In this document: piece by piece, positions 15,891 to 25,244 of the stretch
Layout: every line of letters starts with the position of its first letter
Numbering within the stretch: the first letter of the stretch is position 1
Assembly: GCA_944322145.1 (NCBI GenBank)
Contig: CALUNW010000005.1
Location: 157,334-221,333 of the forward strand
Length of the DNA: 64,000 nt
Direction of reading: 5' to 3'
DNA from: an uncultured Atopobiaceae bacterium
GTDB lineage: Bacteria > Actinomycetota > Coriobacteriia > Coriobacteriales > Atopobiaceae
Notes under the pieces: model-generated
What the model saw: the letters and a program-made list of their open reading frames with translations, nothing else
Told to the model about the DNA's origin: nothing
The model's database searches: none
Made by a program: the position numbers and the translations under genes

Positions 15891-17237
15891 ATGGCCGAGA
15901 AGAACGTGGGCGCCCCGGAGCGCCGCCCGATCAAGATCGCCACCATCGGCGGCGGGTCGAGCTACACCCCGGAGCTGGTGGAGGGCTTCATCAAGCGCTA
16001 CGACTCGTGCCCGGTGCGCGAGCTCTGGCTGGTCGACGTCCCCGAGGGCGAGGAGAAGCTCAAGATCGTGGGCGGCCTCGCGCAGCGCATGGTCGAGGCC
16101 GCGGGCCTGCCCATGGAGGTGCACCTCACGCTCGACCGCCGCGAGGCGCTTGCCGGTGCCGACTTCGTGACCACGCAGTTCCGCGTGGGCCAGCTCGACG
16201 CCCGCATCAAGGACGAGCGCATCGCCCTCAAGCACGGACTCATCGGCCAGGAGACCAACGGAGCCGCGGGCATGTTCAAGGCCCTGCGCACCATTCCGGT
16301 GATCTTCGACATCATCCGCGACATGGAGGAGCTCTGCCCGGACGCGTGGCTGGTCAACTTCACCAACCCGGTGGGCATCGTGACCGAGGCGGTGCTGCGC
16401 TACACCAACTGGAAGAAGATCATCGGTCTGTGCAACTGCCCGATCTCGATGCGCTTTGGCATCGCCAAGTGGATGGACGTGGACCCCGACCGCGTGCGCA
16501 TGGAGCTCTCCGGCCTCAACCACCACTTCTTCGTGACCGACGTCTTCATCGACGGCAAGAGCCGCTTCGACGAGGTGCTCGAGCGCTACTGCACGCTGCC
16601 TGTCGACGAGCTGGGCACCATGAAGAACATCATGGCGATCCCCTGGTCCAACCGCCTGGTCCGCGGCCTGCACGCCATCCCCGTTTCCTACCTCAACTAC
16701 TACTTCTCCACGCGGGAGGAGCTCGAGCAGCTCGAGAAGGACTATCAGGCCCACGGCGTGCGCGCCGAGGTGGTCAAGCAGGTGGAGGCCGAGCTCTTCG
16801 AGCTCTACAAGGACGCCGAGCTGCACGTCAAGCCCAAGCAGCTCGAGGAGCGCGGCGGCGCCCACTACTCCGACGCGGCCTGCTCCGTGATCGACTCCAT
16901 CGTGAACGATCGCGGCGACGTCCAGTACGTCGACGTCCAGAACCGCGGCACGGTCACGAGCCTGCCCTATGAGTCCGCCGTGGAGTGCGCCTGCGTGATC
17001 ACCGGCGACGGCCCCAAGCCCATCGTGGTGGGCGAGCTCTCGCCGTCGATCAACGGCACCATCCAGATGATCAAGAGCTTCGAGCGCATGGTGGCCGAGG
17101 CCGCCGTGACCGGCAACAAGGACGTGGCCGTGGCGGCGCTGGTGGCCAACAAGCTCTGCGACTCCGACGCCGTGGCCAACGCGGTCTTCGACGAGCTCTG
17201 CGAGGCCCACAGGGACTACCTTCCCGAGTTCGCGTAG
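15891..17237 (+). CDS. celF: 6-phospho-beta-glucosidase, GH4 (NAD- and metal-dependent)
   Basis: GH4 enzymes cleave phospho-glycosides by an NAD+/Mn2+-dependent oxidation-elimination route. The 448-residue protein has a Rossmann start KIATIGGGSSYTPEL (residues 16-30), NFTNPVGI, the metal-ligand segment GLCNCPIS and GLNHHFF. It is closest in pattern to the CelF/LicH phospho-beta-glucosidases, consistent with the cellobiose-type PTS beside it; an alpha-specific GH4 would be less consistent with that context. The ATG at 15891 follows AGAAGGGAGCC. It is followed by a strong hairpin at 17277. Confidence 0.93.
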   Translation: MAEKNVGAPERRPIKIATIGGGSSYTPELVEGFIKRYDSCPVRELWLVDVPEGEEKLKIVGGLAQRMVEAAGLPMEVHLTLDRREALAGADFVTTQFRVGQLDARIKDERIALKHGLIGQETNGAAGMFKALRTIPVIFDIIRDMEELCPDAWLVNFTNPVGIVTEAVLRYTNWKKIIGLCNCPISMRFGIAKWMDVDPDRVRMELSGLNHHFFVTDVFIDGKSRFDEVLERYCTLPVDELGTMKNIMAIPWSNRLVRGLHAIPVSYLNYYFSTREELEQLEKDYQAHGVRAEVVKQVEAELFELYKDAELHVKPKQLEERGGAHYSDAACSVIDSIVNDRGDVQYVDVQNRGTVTSLPYESAVECACVITGDGPKPIVVGELSPSINGTIQMIKSFERMVAEAAVTGNKDVAVAALVANKLCDSDAVANAVFDELCEAHRDYLPEFA

Positions 17238-17276
17238 GCGCGACGCTCGGAGCCTGCCAGGCCCCTGCTGTGCCCA

Positions 17277-17307
17277 GCGCCCCGCGCGGAGAGGCCGCGC
17301 GGGGCGC
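17277..17307. terminator. Strong G/C hairpin after the GH4 gene
   Basis: GCGCCCCGCGCGG (17277-17289) and CCGCGCGGGGCGC (17295-17307) form a perfect 13-bp stem with a five-base loop, 39 bases after the GH4 stop. There is no T tract, so its role as the end of the beta-glucoside operon is inferred. Confidence 0.6.
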
Positions 17308-17419
17308 CGCTACGCGCGAAGGGGCTCGGGCTGCCTGCGGGGGCGATCCGGGCGGGGAGGTGCGGCAAGACGCGCGCGAACGCTTGCCGTGGTGACGAAC
17401 GTGACAGGTGCTTCTGCGG

Positions 17420-17695
17420 CTAGGCGGTGGCGTGTGAGTGACGTGCGGTTGGGCCGTCCTCCTCGTCCATGCGCTCCGTAAGCCAGACACGGATGAGGTT
17501 CTGTCGGGTCGTTCCGTAGCGTGCGGCAAAGTCGTCAAGGCGCGCCACCGTGCTGTCGCTCAAGTTGAGGGAGATGTGCTGCGATGTCGTGCGGTTGGGC
17601 TTGTTGATCGTCGACATGTCAGCGTAGTCGAGGATGCTCTCCTCCCCGAGGTCAAACACGCGCTCCAGCTCCTCTTCGCTGTTAAACGTTTTCAT
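17420..17695 (-). CDS. brnA: BrnA-type antitoxin (ribbon-helix-helix)
   Basis: A 91-residue protein whose C-terminal half carries a ribbon-helix-helix fold: TSQHISLNLSDSTVARLDDFAARYG then TTRQNLIRVWLTERMDEED (given here in parts, residues 36-80). BrnA dimers bind and neutralise the BrnT RNase and repress the operon. The N-terminus (EEELERVFDLGEESILDYAD) is the acidic toxin-contacting part. The start overlaps the end of brnT by 14 bases, the typical brnT-brnA order. A second, similar pair lies at 28567-29113. Confidence 0.85.
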   Translation of the reverse strand: MKTFNSEEELERVFDLGEESILDYADMSTINKPNRTTSQHISLNLSDSTVARLDDFAARYGTTRQNLIRVWLTERMDEEDGPTARHSHATA

Positions 17696-17948
17696 CGTAG
17701 GCTCTCTCCTCGTTTGGGTGCGAACGACGAACTGAGATGATTCTCGTGCGACCTCCTCGGTAGGTGACTATCGCCGTCCAATGTTTGCCGCGCATCATGC
17801 CAACCACTGCCCATCTGGGCTCATCGGGGTAGGCGAGCCGAACCTCGATGCACTCCGGATCAGCGAACAGGGTGCGTGACTCTTCGAAACTGATTCCGTG
17901 CTTCCTGGCGTTCGACAGGCTCTTTGCCGGGTCCCATTCGAACTCCAT
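17682..17948 (-). CDS. brnT: BrnT-type toxin (RNase)
   Basis: An 88-residue protein of the BrnT/DUF497 family, ribonuclease toxins of type II toxin-antitoxin systems. Hallmarks are FEWDPAKSLSNARKHGISFEES at the N-terminus (residues 3-24, where family residues Lys and His in NxRKHG are retained), RWAVVGMMRG, and RIISVRRSHPNEER at the C-terminus. The ATG at 17948 follows GCGAGGAGCACGC; six upstream in-frame codons are discarded. It is translationally coupled to brnA and sits at the left edge of the surface-protein island. Confidence 0.87.
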   Translation of the reverse strand: MEFEWDPAKSLSNARKHGISFEESRTLFADPECIEVRLAYPDEPRWAVVGMMRGKHWTAIVTYRGGRTRIISVRRSHPNEERAYDENV

Positions 17949-18017
17949 GCGTGCTCCTCGCTTCATAGTATAGGTTTTCAGTACGTCCCTGTGGCTTGGC
18001 TCTATCGGGCAACATCG

Positions 18018-18761
18018 TCAGGCAACAAAGAGCGCGACGGTGCGGGTGTCAGGGTAGAAGGCTCGCCCGTTGCAGGTGACGAGCACGAGTACGCGCTCGG
18101 CGTCGGCGATAAGCTCGGTCGCGTCCGGCCGGGCGGCGCTTGCCTCGCTGCGGGCCCATCCGAGCCACGAGCGCAGCGACTCGGCGTCAGGGAACGAGAA
18201 GCGCTGCCAGCGGGCGTCGTCCTTGTCGATGCTGGCGGCGCAGAGCGGACGAAATCTCGCCTCTTCCTCGGGCGTGACCCAGACGGCGTTTCCGATGGCG
18301 TCGAGCGCCCGCTGCTCGAAGAGCGGGGAAACGTCATGGAAGAGGTAGCTCTCGTACGCGGTGCGATGGCCGTAGACGACCACAACGTTGCCTGCGGGGC
18401 TGCAGCGATAATCGAGATAGGGCGTTCCGGTCTCGGAGGGCTGTCCCCAGAGGTCCGTGTAGAGCCAGGCGTCGGGGTCGTTTGCTCCCGCTGCAACGAC
18501 GGGCGCGTCCACGGTGGTGCCGTCGACCCGCAGCCAGGCGCAGGCGCTGTCGTTCTGAGCGAGAAGGGCGCTCCAGTCCACGGCTGAGGCGCGCTCGCCC
18601 GCCGGGGTTCGCACGGCATCCGAGACGGGAGCCACCTGACGCGCAAGCTCCCGGTAGCTGGCGGCAACGGTGCCGTCCCGCGCTATCGCGGCCGTGCCGA
18701 GGGCTGCGGTCGAGAGACCCACAGTGATGAGGAAGGTGCTCACGGCGCGCGCGAGCCTCAT
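18018..18761 (-). CDS. Sortase, class B-like
   Basis: Membrane-anchored transpeptidase that links surface proteins to the cell wall or to each other. The 247-residue protein has an N-terminal membrane segment (residues 5-27). The catalytic triad is visible: VVVVYGHRTAYES (His132), VLVLVTCNGRAFYPDTRTV (Cys230, Arg240). The spacing and the YGHR and LVTC motifs resemble class B enzymes. It starts after GAGAGGAGCTGACC. It lies directly downstream of the large adhesin on the same strand, so that protein, with a C-terminal FPNTG motif, is its probable substrate. Class B enzymes usually prefer NP-type motifs, so this pairing is somewhat unexpected. Confidence 0.9.
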   Translation of the reverse strand: MRLARAVSTFLITVGLSTAALGTAAIARDGTVAASYRELARQVAPVSDAVRTPAGERASAVDWSALLAQNDSACAWLRVDGTTVDAPVVAAGANDPDAWLYTDLWGQPSETGTPYLDYRCSPAGNVVVVYGHRTAYESYLFHDVSPLFEQRALDAIGNAVWVTPEEEARFRPLCAASIDKDDARWQRFSFPDAESLRSWLGWARSEASAARPDATELIADAERVLVLVTCNGRAFYPDTRTVALFVA

Positions 18762-18781
18762 GGTCAGCTCCTCTCTTCGAG

Positions 18782-18812
18782 GCCCCGGCCCGCCCTGCGG
18801 GCGGACCGGGGC
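18782..18812. other. Hairpin between adhesin and sortase genes
   Basis: GCCCCGG-CCGCCC pairs with GGGCGG-CCGGGGC around a four-base loop, in the 69-base gap between the adhesin stop and the sortase start. No T tract follows on the minus strand, so partial termination or mRNA protection upstream of the sortase is the likeliest effect. Confidence 0.6.
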
Positions 18813-18830
18813 AAGGCTTGTTCGCAGTGG

Positions 18831-21800
18831 TCAGCGCCTGGGCCGTCGCTGCGGCCTCTGGCGGATGCGCACGATGGTTGCCGCTACGGCGACACCCGCG
18901 CCAAAGACGATGAGCAGCGTCGCCGAGGCACTCTGCCCGGTGTTGGGGAAGGATCCGCCGCCCCCGGGAGACGTGACGAGACCCTGCGGCTCGCCGTTCT
19001 TGCCTCCGGGTGTCTCCTCGTCCGTCACCTCGACGGTCTCGGTGGCCTCGAGCGGCTCGGGCAGGCTCACGCTCTCGAGGAGCGCCAGGTTGACGAGGGC
19101 CTCTCCCGCGAGCCCCTCATCCTCTACGAGTACCTGATAGGTGACCTCGACCACGTCCCCTGCGGCCAGGCTGCCCAGCTCGAGCGAGAAGCCCGTGCCG
19201 TCCATGGCGGGGGCGAGGTCCTCGCGCTCTGCGCCGTTCACGCTCACGACGATGGTCTGCTCGTCGATGCCCGCGCCCTCAGACAGGCCGGAGTCGCTGA
19301 GCACGGCGTCGGCAAGGTCGGTCTCGGCGATGGCGGTCACCGTGTAGGAGACGGTCTCTCCCACGGACGCGACGTCCTTGTCGGCCGCCTTCTCGAGAGG
19401 TGTGCTCGGGTCCTCGGGGTTGTTGGGGTCATCCGGGTCTTGGAGCTCTCCCGGGTCGTCTGGGTTACCCGGATCGCCGGGGGTGCCGGGGTCATCCGGG
19501 CCATCGGGGTCGTCGGGTGGCGAGACGTCGGGATCGTCGACAATCTGGACCGTCTCGTCGTCCTCGACCGGCCCGGGGAGGTTGGGGGAGGAGAGACGCG
19601 CCACGTTCACGGCCTCGTCGGCTTCCACGCCCTCCCGCACCACGGCCTCGTAGGAGACCTCGACCACGTCCCCGACCTTCAGCGTCCCCAGCTGCAGCGA
19701 GAAGCCCTCGTCCTCCATGGTCGCCACGGTGTCCAGGGCGTTGCCGTTGATGGCGGAGCGCACGGTCACCGGGTCGATCTCCACGCTCTCGGGCAGACCC
19801 TCGTCGGTTATGACGGCCTCGGTGAGGTCCGCGCCCGCGACGGCACGCACGGAGTAGGAGATTACCTCGCCTACCTTGGCGCGCTCCAGGCTGGCCCGCT
19901 TGTCGAGGACGGTCTCCCCGGGGGCAGCCACGCTTACGGTTGCCGTGGCCTCAAGAGGATCGTCGAGTGAGCTCGAGGCGAGCGTCGCCACATTGGTCAC
20001 GCTGGTGCCCGCAAGCCCGACGTCTGTTGCCGTGGCGTCGTAGGTGATGCGCACGGTCTCCCCGGGGCGCAGGTCACCGAAGGGAATCGAGAAGGCGTTG
20101 CCTTCGATGTCGGCCGTCACGGGGGTGATCTCGCAGTCGTTCAGCCAGGCGCGGATGCTCGCCATGTCGATTGCCATGCCCTCGGGGAGGCTGGCGTCGC
20201 CGATGACGACACCCTGGGCGCCGTCGGAGTCCTGCGCGATGGTGGCCTCCACGGTATAGGAGACGGTCTCTCCCACCCAGATCTTCTCGCGGTCGACGCT
20301 CTTCTCGAGCGTGACCTCAGGCTCGTCCGGGGGAATGATGACGCTTGCATCGTCGCGCAGCGGTTCGTCGAGCGTGTCGGCGGTGAGCGTGGCGGTGTTC
20401 ACGACGGAGGTTCCGAGCAGCCCCTCGTCGCGTGCCTGGGCGCGGTAGGTGATCTTGGCGACGTCTCCGGGATTGAGGTCGCCGAGGTGCGCTGCGAAGC
20501 CGTTGCCCTCGACGTCGAGCTGGAAGTCGCCGACGCCGATGCCGTTGACTTGAAGCGTGATGCCGCGCAGGTCGACGGGCATGGTCTCGGGGAGGCTCTT
20601 GTCGGTGATGACCACGTTCTTGGCGGGGTTGTCCGCCACAGTGGCGGTGACGGTGTAGGTGGCCCACTCGCCCACGCGCACGGTCTCGCGGTCGACCGCC
20701 TTGTCCAGCTGGACCGTGGCGCGCGGCTCGACGACCTCGACCGTGTTATCGTCCGTGCCGCCGACGGCGTTGGTGGCGTTGTCCTGGGCCACGTTGTGAA
20801 GGGTCGATCCCGCCTTCTCGAAGACGACGTCGTAGGTCACGGTGACGGACTGCTCGTCGGCGAGGTCCGCGCCCGTCTCGAGGGTGAAACCCACGATCTT
20901 GCCGCTCTCGTCGGAGACGTAGGCGGGCTCGGTCTGGATGGCCTGGCCGTCGGGGCCGGTCGCGCGCACAGAGCCGTGGACGATCGATGCCACGTCGCGC
21001 TCGTCCATGAGGTCGGAGATGACGACGCCCTGTGCCACGTTGTCCTCGCGGGTCTGCGTGGCCACGAGTGTGTAGTGCCCGGTCTCGCCGGCCTGGTAGA
21101 CGTCCTTATCGGAGGTCTTGTCGATGACGAGCCGCGGGCCCTTCACGTCGACGACCTCGTCGTCGGTCGTCTCGGTGTTGGGCTCGTCGGAGACCACGAG
21201 CGCCGTGTTGTCGACCGTCTGGCCGGCAAGCTCCGCGTCGCTGATCTTGACGCGGTAGCAGACCACGAGCTCGGTCTCGCAGGAGAGCGAGCCGGGGCGT
21301 GGGCTCTGTTGGTCGACGTCGAGTGGGTTGGAGCCGCCGAGCCAGACGATGCTGCCGTCGCGCCAGACCGGGCGCCCCGGGATGGCGACGGTAATCTCAT
21401 CGTGGTTGGCCCCCTTGCCATCGGCAATCGCCTGCTTGATCTGGGAGAGCACCTCGTTGAAGTCGGCCTCGGTGGTTGTCGCCATGAGCCGCTCGTAGAG
21501 CTCGCGCATCTCGTCGGTCATGCCGGCGATGAGGTCGCGGTTAGTCTCGACGATAAAGGTCTCGCCGTCGTAGGGGTTGTGCTTGTAGTTGATCGTGCAG
21601 GAGCCGGTGATGTCCTTGCCCTCGGAGTCGTAGACCTTGATCGTGTCGTGCAGGAGCTCGACGCCCTGCGTGTGCGCAAGGTCGGAGATGACGACGTTGC
21701 GCGCGAGCGTGCCGGGCGTGGAGTTGGTGACCTTGACCTCGTAGAGGATCTCGTCGTTGACCGTGAAGGTGTCGTTGGATGCCTGCTTGTCGATCGCGAA

Positions 21801-24305
21801 GTGGGGCTGGTTCACCCATACGATCGCGGTGTCCTCGTCGGGCTGGCTGTTGTCGGCCGTGATGCCGGCCTGGTTCTCGATCTCCCAGCCGGAAACGGTG
21901 TCCTCGGGGTAGGCGCGGTAGGTGAGCGCGACGTCGGTCCCGTGGGCGAGGCGGTCGAGGTGCATCTCCCAGCCGGTGCCCCTGGGGGAGATCTCCCAGG
22001 TCGGCGTCATGGTGACGACCTGATCGTGCTCGAAGTCGCCGTCGAAGGGATCCTGCCCCTCGGCCTCGCCGACGCGGTACGGGATGTCCTTCAGGGTGCC
22101 GCTGTACTGGTCCTGGTCGCGGTTCATCGTGACCTTGGCGCCGTCCTGCGTGACGGACATGATCATGAGCGAGCCGTCGTCGTTGCGGCCGAGCCTCATG
22201 CCCTCGGGGAGGCTGTCGTCGGTGACGGCCACGTTGTTGGCGACGGTGCCCTCCTGGGTGTTGCGGAAGGTGACCGTGTACTCGAAGAAGCCGGGGTCCT
22301 GGTCGGAGGCCTCCACGTAGCCCTCGTAGCGGTCCACGTCCTTCTCGACCTCGACGTTGGCGGTGTTGGCCCAGATCTCCTCCGGGTCGTCCTCGTCGGG
22401 GGTGTTGATCGCGTGGATGGCGGCCTGGTTGACGATCTCCTTGCCATTGCCGGACTGCCGGACGACCGCGTCGTACTCCACGACCAGCTCGTCGCCGTAG
22501 TTGAACTTGTCGAAGTTGATGGACCACTCGTTGGCGTTGACCTCGACGGGCGGCAGGTCCTTGACGCCGGAGGCCTTCACGGTCTCGACCTTGAGCTCGA
22601 GGTACTCGGGCAGGTTGTCGGAGATCACGGTGGAGCGGGACTGCGCGTTCTCGACCGTCTGCTCGTACCTGACGATGAAGTGCACGGTGTCGCCGACCTC
22701 CCACTCGTACTTGTCGGCGCTCTTGTCGACCGAGAACTTGGGCTCGAGGAGCTCCACGTCGACGGGCGGCGCCTCGTTGTCGTCCCCGCCGTTCACGCGG
22801 ACGTAGGAGTTGTTGGTGACCTTGAGCAGGTTGGAGTTGGGGTACTCGGTGAGCTCGGCCTCAAAGACAAAGCGGTAGTGCTGGCCGGTGAGCTCGAGGG
22901 TCTCGAGCTGCTCGCGGTCAAACTCAAAGCGCACGGTGTTCTCGTTCGGGCTCGAGTCGTCGCCGTCGTAGGCGATGGTGCCCAGACTCGTCACGTCTGA
23001 GCCGGATTCGTCGAGCAGCTTGCCCGACCCCTCCACGTAGCGCATCTCGGGGGGCAGCACGTCCACGATCTCGCAACTCGTGTAGCGGTAGCCCCAGCGG
23101 CAGTTGACGCCCTGCTCGTGCATCGGCGCGTCAACGGTGAACGTGACGTGGTCGCCCACGGAGACCCCCGTCGCGGGATCGGCGGTCTTGACCGGGTGCT
23201 CGATCTTCTCGTCAGGGTAGGTGGGAGGGGCGGTTATGTACTCCGTGCACAGGAAGAAGATCGACTCGGGGGTGCCGCCGGCGCCATAGGAGCTGCCGAA
23301 GTAGAACTTCAGGGGCTCGCCGAGGTTGCCGACGCTCTCGCTGGTGTCGAAGTACGCCTCGACCATGCCGTCGCGCCAGTCCTCGGGAATCTTGTCGTCG
23401 AGGCCCGCTCCGGGCACGCCATTCCTCGAGTCCGGGGACATGATGAGGTTGTCGACCTCGTTGAGGTAGAGGTAGTCGTTGAGGGCTGACATGCGCGCCT
23501 TGGTGCAGGCGCCCCCGAAGGAGAAGGACTGCTGGAGGTCGAGGTCCGTCGTGGTGAGGTGCCCCCTGAGCTCCACGGGGGTGTTGGTGTTGGCGAGCAC
23601 GAACCGAATCTCGACCTCGATGTCCGCCATACCGACCGTGTAGAAGCTGAGGGTCTGCATGCCCTCTCCGTCCTTGGCGTCGGTGACGGAGCGGTACCCC
23701 CGCATCATGAAGACGCCGGTGCGGAAGTCGCTCCAGTACTCGGTCGGGGTGCCGACGTTCCAGTTGCCGTCGAGGGGCTCCTTGTAGGTCCAGTCGGATA
23801 TGGTCACGAGCGCGTCTATGGCCTTGTCCTCGAACATGCCTCCGGTGAAGCGCAGCGTGAAGTCGGTGTCGTCGCGCGTGTCGCCGTCTATGTAGGCCGC
23901 CCAGCCTCCCGCGCGCTTTGCGATGCTCCAGTGGCTGTTGGGGTCGTTGGCGTTGTCATAGCGCGGGTCGCAGGCAAAGTGTCCCGAGAGGTCGTCCTTC
24001 CAGACGAAGCTCGACCCGGGCTCGATGACGGCGTCCTCGAAGTCGATCGACCACGAGAAGCCGGGCTCCTCGAACTCGTCCTCCGAGACCCGCTCGACCG
24101 TGATGGGTTCGAAGCTGATGGCATAGGCGGCGACGGGGCATACCGCCGCGAGCACGTTGCTCAGCAGCAGCGCCAGCGCCGTCGCAAGGGCGCGGGCTCG
24201 CCGCGACGTCATCCGCCGCCCCAGCCCCTCGAACGCCTCTCTCAGGTAAGACGCCACGCGGGCGATTGCCCGTCTCGGCCCTCCTCCTCTGTCTCTGACC
24301 TTCAT
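18831..24305 (-). CDS. Giant cell-wall-anchored adhesin with repeated isopeptide-type domains
   Basis: A 1,824-residue secreted surface protein. The N-terminus has a long arginine-rich n-region, then a hydrophobic segment ending VCPVAAYA (about residues 40-65), a signal peptide. A unique head (about 66-400) contains beta-rich sequence and may be the ligand-binding part. It is followed by about nine or ten repeats resembling fimbrial isopeptide D2/DUF11 domains, each with VDKxxD or LEKxxD, xVGxxxxYTV, VxISDxxLPE, a GDLxPGD-like turn and V(V)NxAxL. The last four are closely similar (DNA about 20700-19040). Between the third and fourth of these is a Pro/Asp/Gly-rich spacer (PDDPGTPGDPGNPDDPG). 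The C-terminus has SFPNTGQ, a hydrophobic helix and an arginine-rich tail, a sorting signal. AAGGGAG precedes the ATG. Confidence 0.92.
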   Translation of the reverse strand: MKVRDRGGGPRRAIARVASYLREAFEGLGRRMTSRRARALATALALLLSNVLAAVCPVAAYAISFEPITVERVSEDEFEEPGFSWSIDFEDAVIEPGSSFVWKDDLSGHFACDPRYDNANDPNSHWSIAKRAGGWAAYIDGDTRDDTDFTLRFTGGMFEDKAIDALVTISDWTYKEPLDGNWNVGTPTEYWSDFRTGVFMMRGYRSVTDAKDGEGMQTLSFYTVGMADIEVEIRFVLANTNTPVELRGHLTTTDLDLQQSFSFGGACTKARMSALNDYLYLNEVDNLIMSPDSRNGVPGAGLDDKIPEDWRDGMVEAYFDTSESVGNLGEPLKFYFGSSYGAGGTPESIFFLCTEYITAPPTYPDEKIEHPVKTADPATGVSVGDHVTFTVDAPMHEQGVNCRWGYRYTSCEIVDVLPPEMRYVEGSGKLLDESGSDVTSLGTIAYDGDDSSPNENTVRFEFDREQLETLELTGQHYRFVFEAELTEYPNSNLLKVTNNSYVRVNGGDDNEAPPVDVELLEPKFSVDKSADKYEWEVGDTVHFIVRYEQTVENAQSRSTVISDNLPEYLELKVETVKASGVKDLPPVEVNANEWSINFDKFNYGDELVVEYDAVVRQSGNGKEIVNQAAIHAINTPDEDDPEEIWANTANVEVEKDVDRYEGYVEASDQDPGFFEYTVTFRNTQEGTVANNVAVTDDSLPEGMRLGRNDDGSLMIMSVTQDGAKVTMNRDQDQYSGTLKDIPYRVGEAEGQDPFDGDFEHDQVVTMTPTWEISPRGTGWEMHLDRLAHGTDVALTYRAYPEDTVSGWEIENQAGITADNSQPDEDTAIVWVNQPHFAIDKQASNDTFTVNDEILYEVKVTNSTPGTLARNVVISDLAHTQGVELLHDTIKVYDSEGKDITGSCTINYKHNPYDGETFIVETNRDLIAGMTDEMRELYERLMATTTEADFNEVLSQIKQAIADGKGANHDEITVAIPGRPVWRDGSIVWLGGSNPLDVDQQSPRPGSLSCETELVVCYRVKISDAELAGQTVDNTALVVSDEPNTETTDDEVVDVKGPRLVIDKTSDKDVYQAGETGHYTLVATQTREDNVAQGVVISDLMDERDVASIVHGSVRATGPDGQAIQTEPAYVSDESGKIVGFTLETGADLADEQSVTVTYDVVFEKAGSTLHNVAQDNATNAVGGTDDNTVEVVEPRATVQLDKAVDRETVRVGEWATYTVTATVADNPAKNVVITDKSLPETMPVDLRGITLQVNGIGVGDFQLDVEGNGFAAHLGDLNPGDVAKITYRAQARDEGLLGTSVVNTATLTADTLDEPLRDDASVIIPPDEPEVTLEKSVDREKIWVGETVSYTVEATIAQDSDGAQGVVIGDASLPEGMAIDMASIRAWLNDCEITPVTADIEGNAFSIPFGDLRPGETVRITYDATATDVGLAGTSVTNVATLASSSLDDPLEATATVSVAAPGETVLDKRASLERAKVGEVISYSVRAVAGADLTEAVITDEGLPESVEIDPVTVRSAINGNALDTVATMEDEGFSLQLGTLKVGDVVEVSYEAVVREGVEADEAVNVARLSSPNLPGPVEDDETVQIVDDPDVSPPDDPDGPDDPGTPGDPGNPDDPGELQDPDDPNNPEDPSTPLEKAADKDVASVGETVSYTVTAIAETDLADAVLSDSGLSEGAGIDEQTIVVSVNGAEREDLAPAMDGTGFSLELGSLAAGDVVEVTYQVLVEDEGLAGEALVNLALLESVSLPEPLEATETVEVTDEETPGGKNGEPQGLVTSPGGGGSFPNTGQSASATLLIVFGAGVAVAATIVRIRQRPQRRPRR

Positions 24306-25028
24306 GTCACTCCCTTCCCTTTGCGCACGGCCTCTGCCGCGCGTGCCTGCGTGTCGAGTTCTGAGCTCTCCTTTCTCCTCGGTCGTCGCTTATGTCCGTC
24401 GCGGGGACGGGGTTGCCCGATTGGCAGCGGGAATGGTGTGACGTCTGAGCTGCGTGGATGCGGCGTTTGCCTATGGGGCAGGTGGGAGGGGAGGCTATCA
24501 CGGGATGGCCCAGCCGCGTCTTTGTCGCGGCTATGCCGCAGCTGAACGCGCAGGTGGGTGGGGTGGGGAGGCACCCATCGGCGGGGAGAATGTCGGTGGG
24601 CGGCAGTGTCTGGCCCGCAGACGCGGGGTCGCGCCCAGAGGCGGCGTTCAAGGGGTCACGAAGACGCATCAGCTTGAATCGTCTGAGCGGGGAAGTCACG
24701 ACGTGCTTGGGAAGTTCGTGCCGTTCGGACTACGGAAGGGTTGCCGCTTAGCAATTCCGCCCCGTCCGAGAGGTTCTTCTCGACGCTTTCTAGATGAAGG
24801 GGCTGTCTTAAGCAGGGGAGTGCGCGAGCTCTGGATAGGGCGGGATTGTTAAGCGCGACAGACCGCAATTCTCGGACGAAGCGAGAGTCTTAAGTGCGGC
24901 CAAGCCCCATCGCCGGACGCGGCGCAATTCTTAAGCTCAGTCCCGCCCCGTTCCCGGATGGCCACGAGAAACCAAGCATGCTCTATCCCCAGCCGCCAGC
25001 CGAGGACGTCCGCTTCGCATGACGTGCC
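24306..25028. other. Long non-coding gap upstream of the adhesin
   Basis: No reading frame in these 723 bases looks like a real gene. The left end holds the adhesin ribosome binding site. A GTTCTTCTCG motif occurs at 24773-24782. Between 24838 and 24948 an imperfect dyad begins GGGCGGGA, ends TCCCGCCC and contains several CTTAAG or TTAAG sites; it may be a decayed mobile element end. The right end runs into the YccF fragment. A regulated adhesin promoter must lie somewhere here, but I cannot place it. Confidence 0.5.
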
Positions 25029-25184
25029 GTGGGGCGGCGTATCTCGCAGGCCTATGGGGCGATCGGCTACGCGCTCGAAGATGTGCTCTTCTGCGCCTCC
25101 ATCGTCGGCATCCCGTTTGGCTTGCAGCTCTTCAAGATGTCCGCCAAGCTCGCGCTCTGTCCCTTCGACGCCACAGTGCGGTAG
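25029..25184 (+). pseudogene. YccF-domain fragment (C-terminal part)
   Basis: A 51-codon frame from GTG 25029 reads a hydrophobic stretch ending FCASIVGIPFGLQLFKMS and then AKLALCPFD. This matches the end of the YccF inner-membrane domain, whose signature is GIPxGLQxFKxAxxxLxPFG. The upstream half of the domain is missing; the 5' sequence has stops in this frame and no matching protein. The invariant glycine after PF is replaced by aspartate. It is probably the remnant of a larger gene lost at the island edge, though a tiny membrane protein cannot be excluded. Confidence 0.5.
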
Positions 25185-25244
25185 CGCCACCGCGCCGTCG
25201 GCGTAGAATGACCTCGCAGCTGTCGGGCGCGGGAGCGAGAGGCG

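Noticed and set aside
13319..15946. 875-codon minus-strand frame across the PTS genes
   Set aside because: Low-complexity His/Asp/Val/Glu-rich translation typical of antisense G/C-rich DNA; it crosses several well-supported plus-strand genes and their binding sites.
18831..24305. Long plus-strand open frames opposite the adhesin (for example 20487-23000)
   Set aside because: They are antisense shadows of a G/C-rich gene; composition is valine-, arginine- and aspartate-rich without domains, and the minus-strand frame has a signal peptide, repeats and a sorting signal.
24454..24852. Reading frames of 97-132 codons in the adhesin upstream gap
   Set aside because: Overlapping frames with no binding site, no recognisable domain and biased composition.
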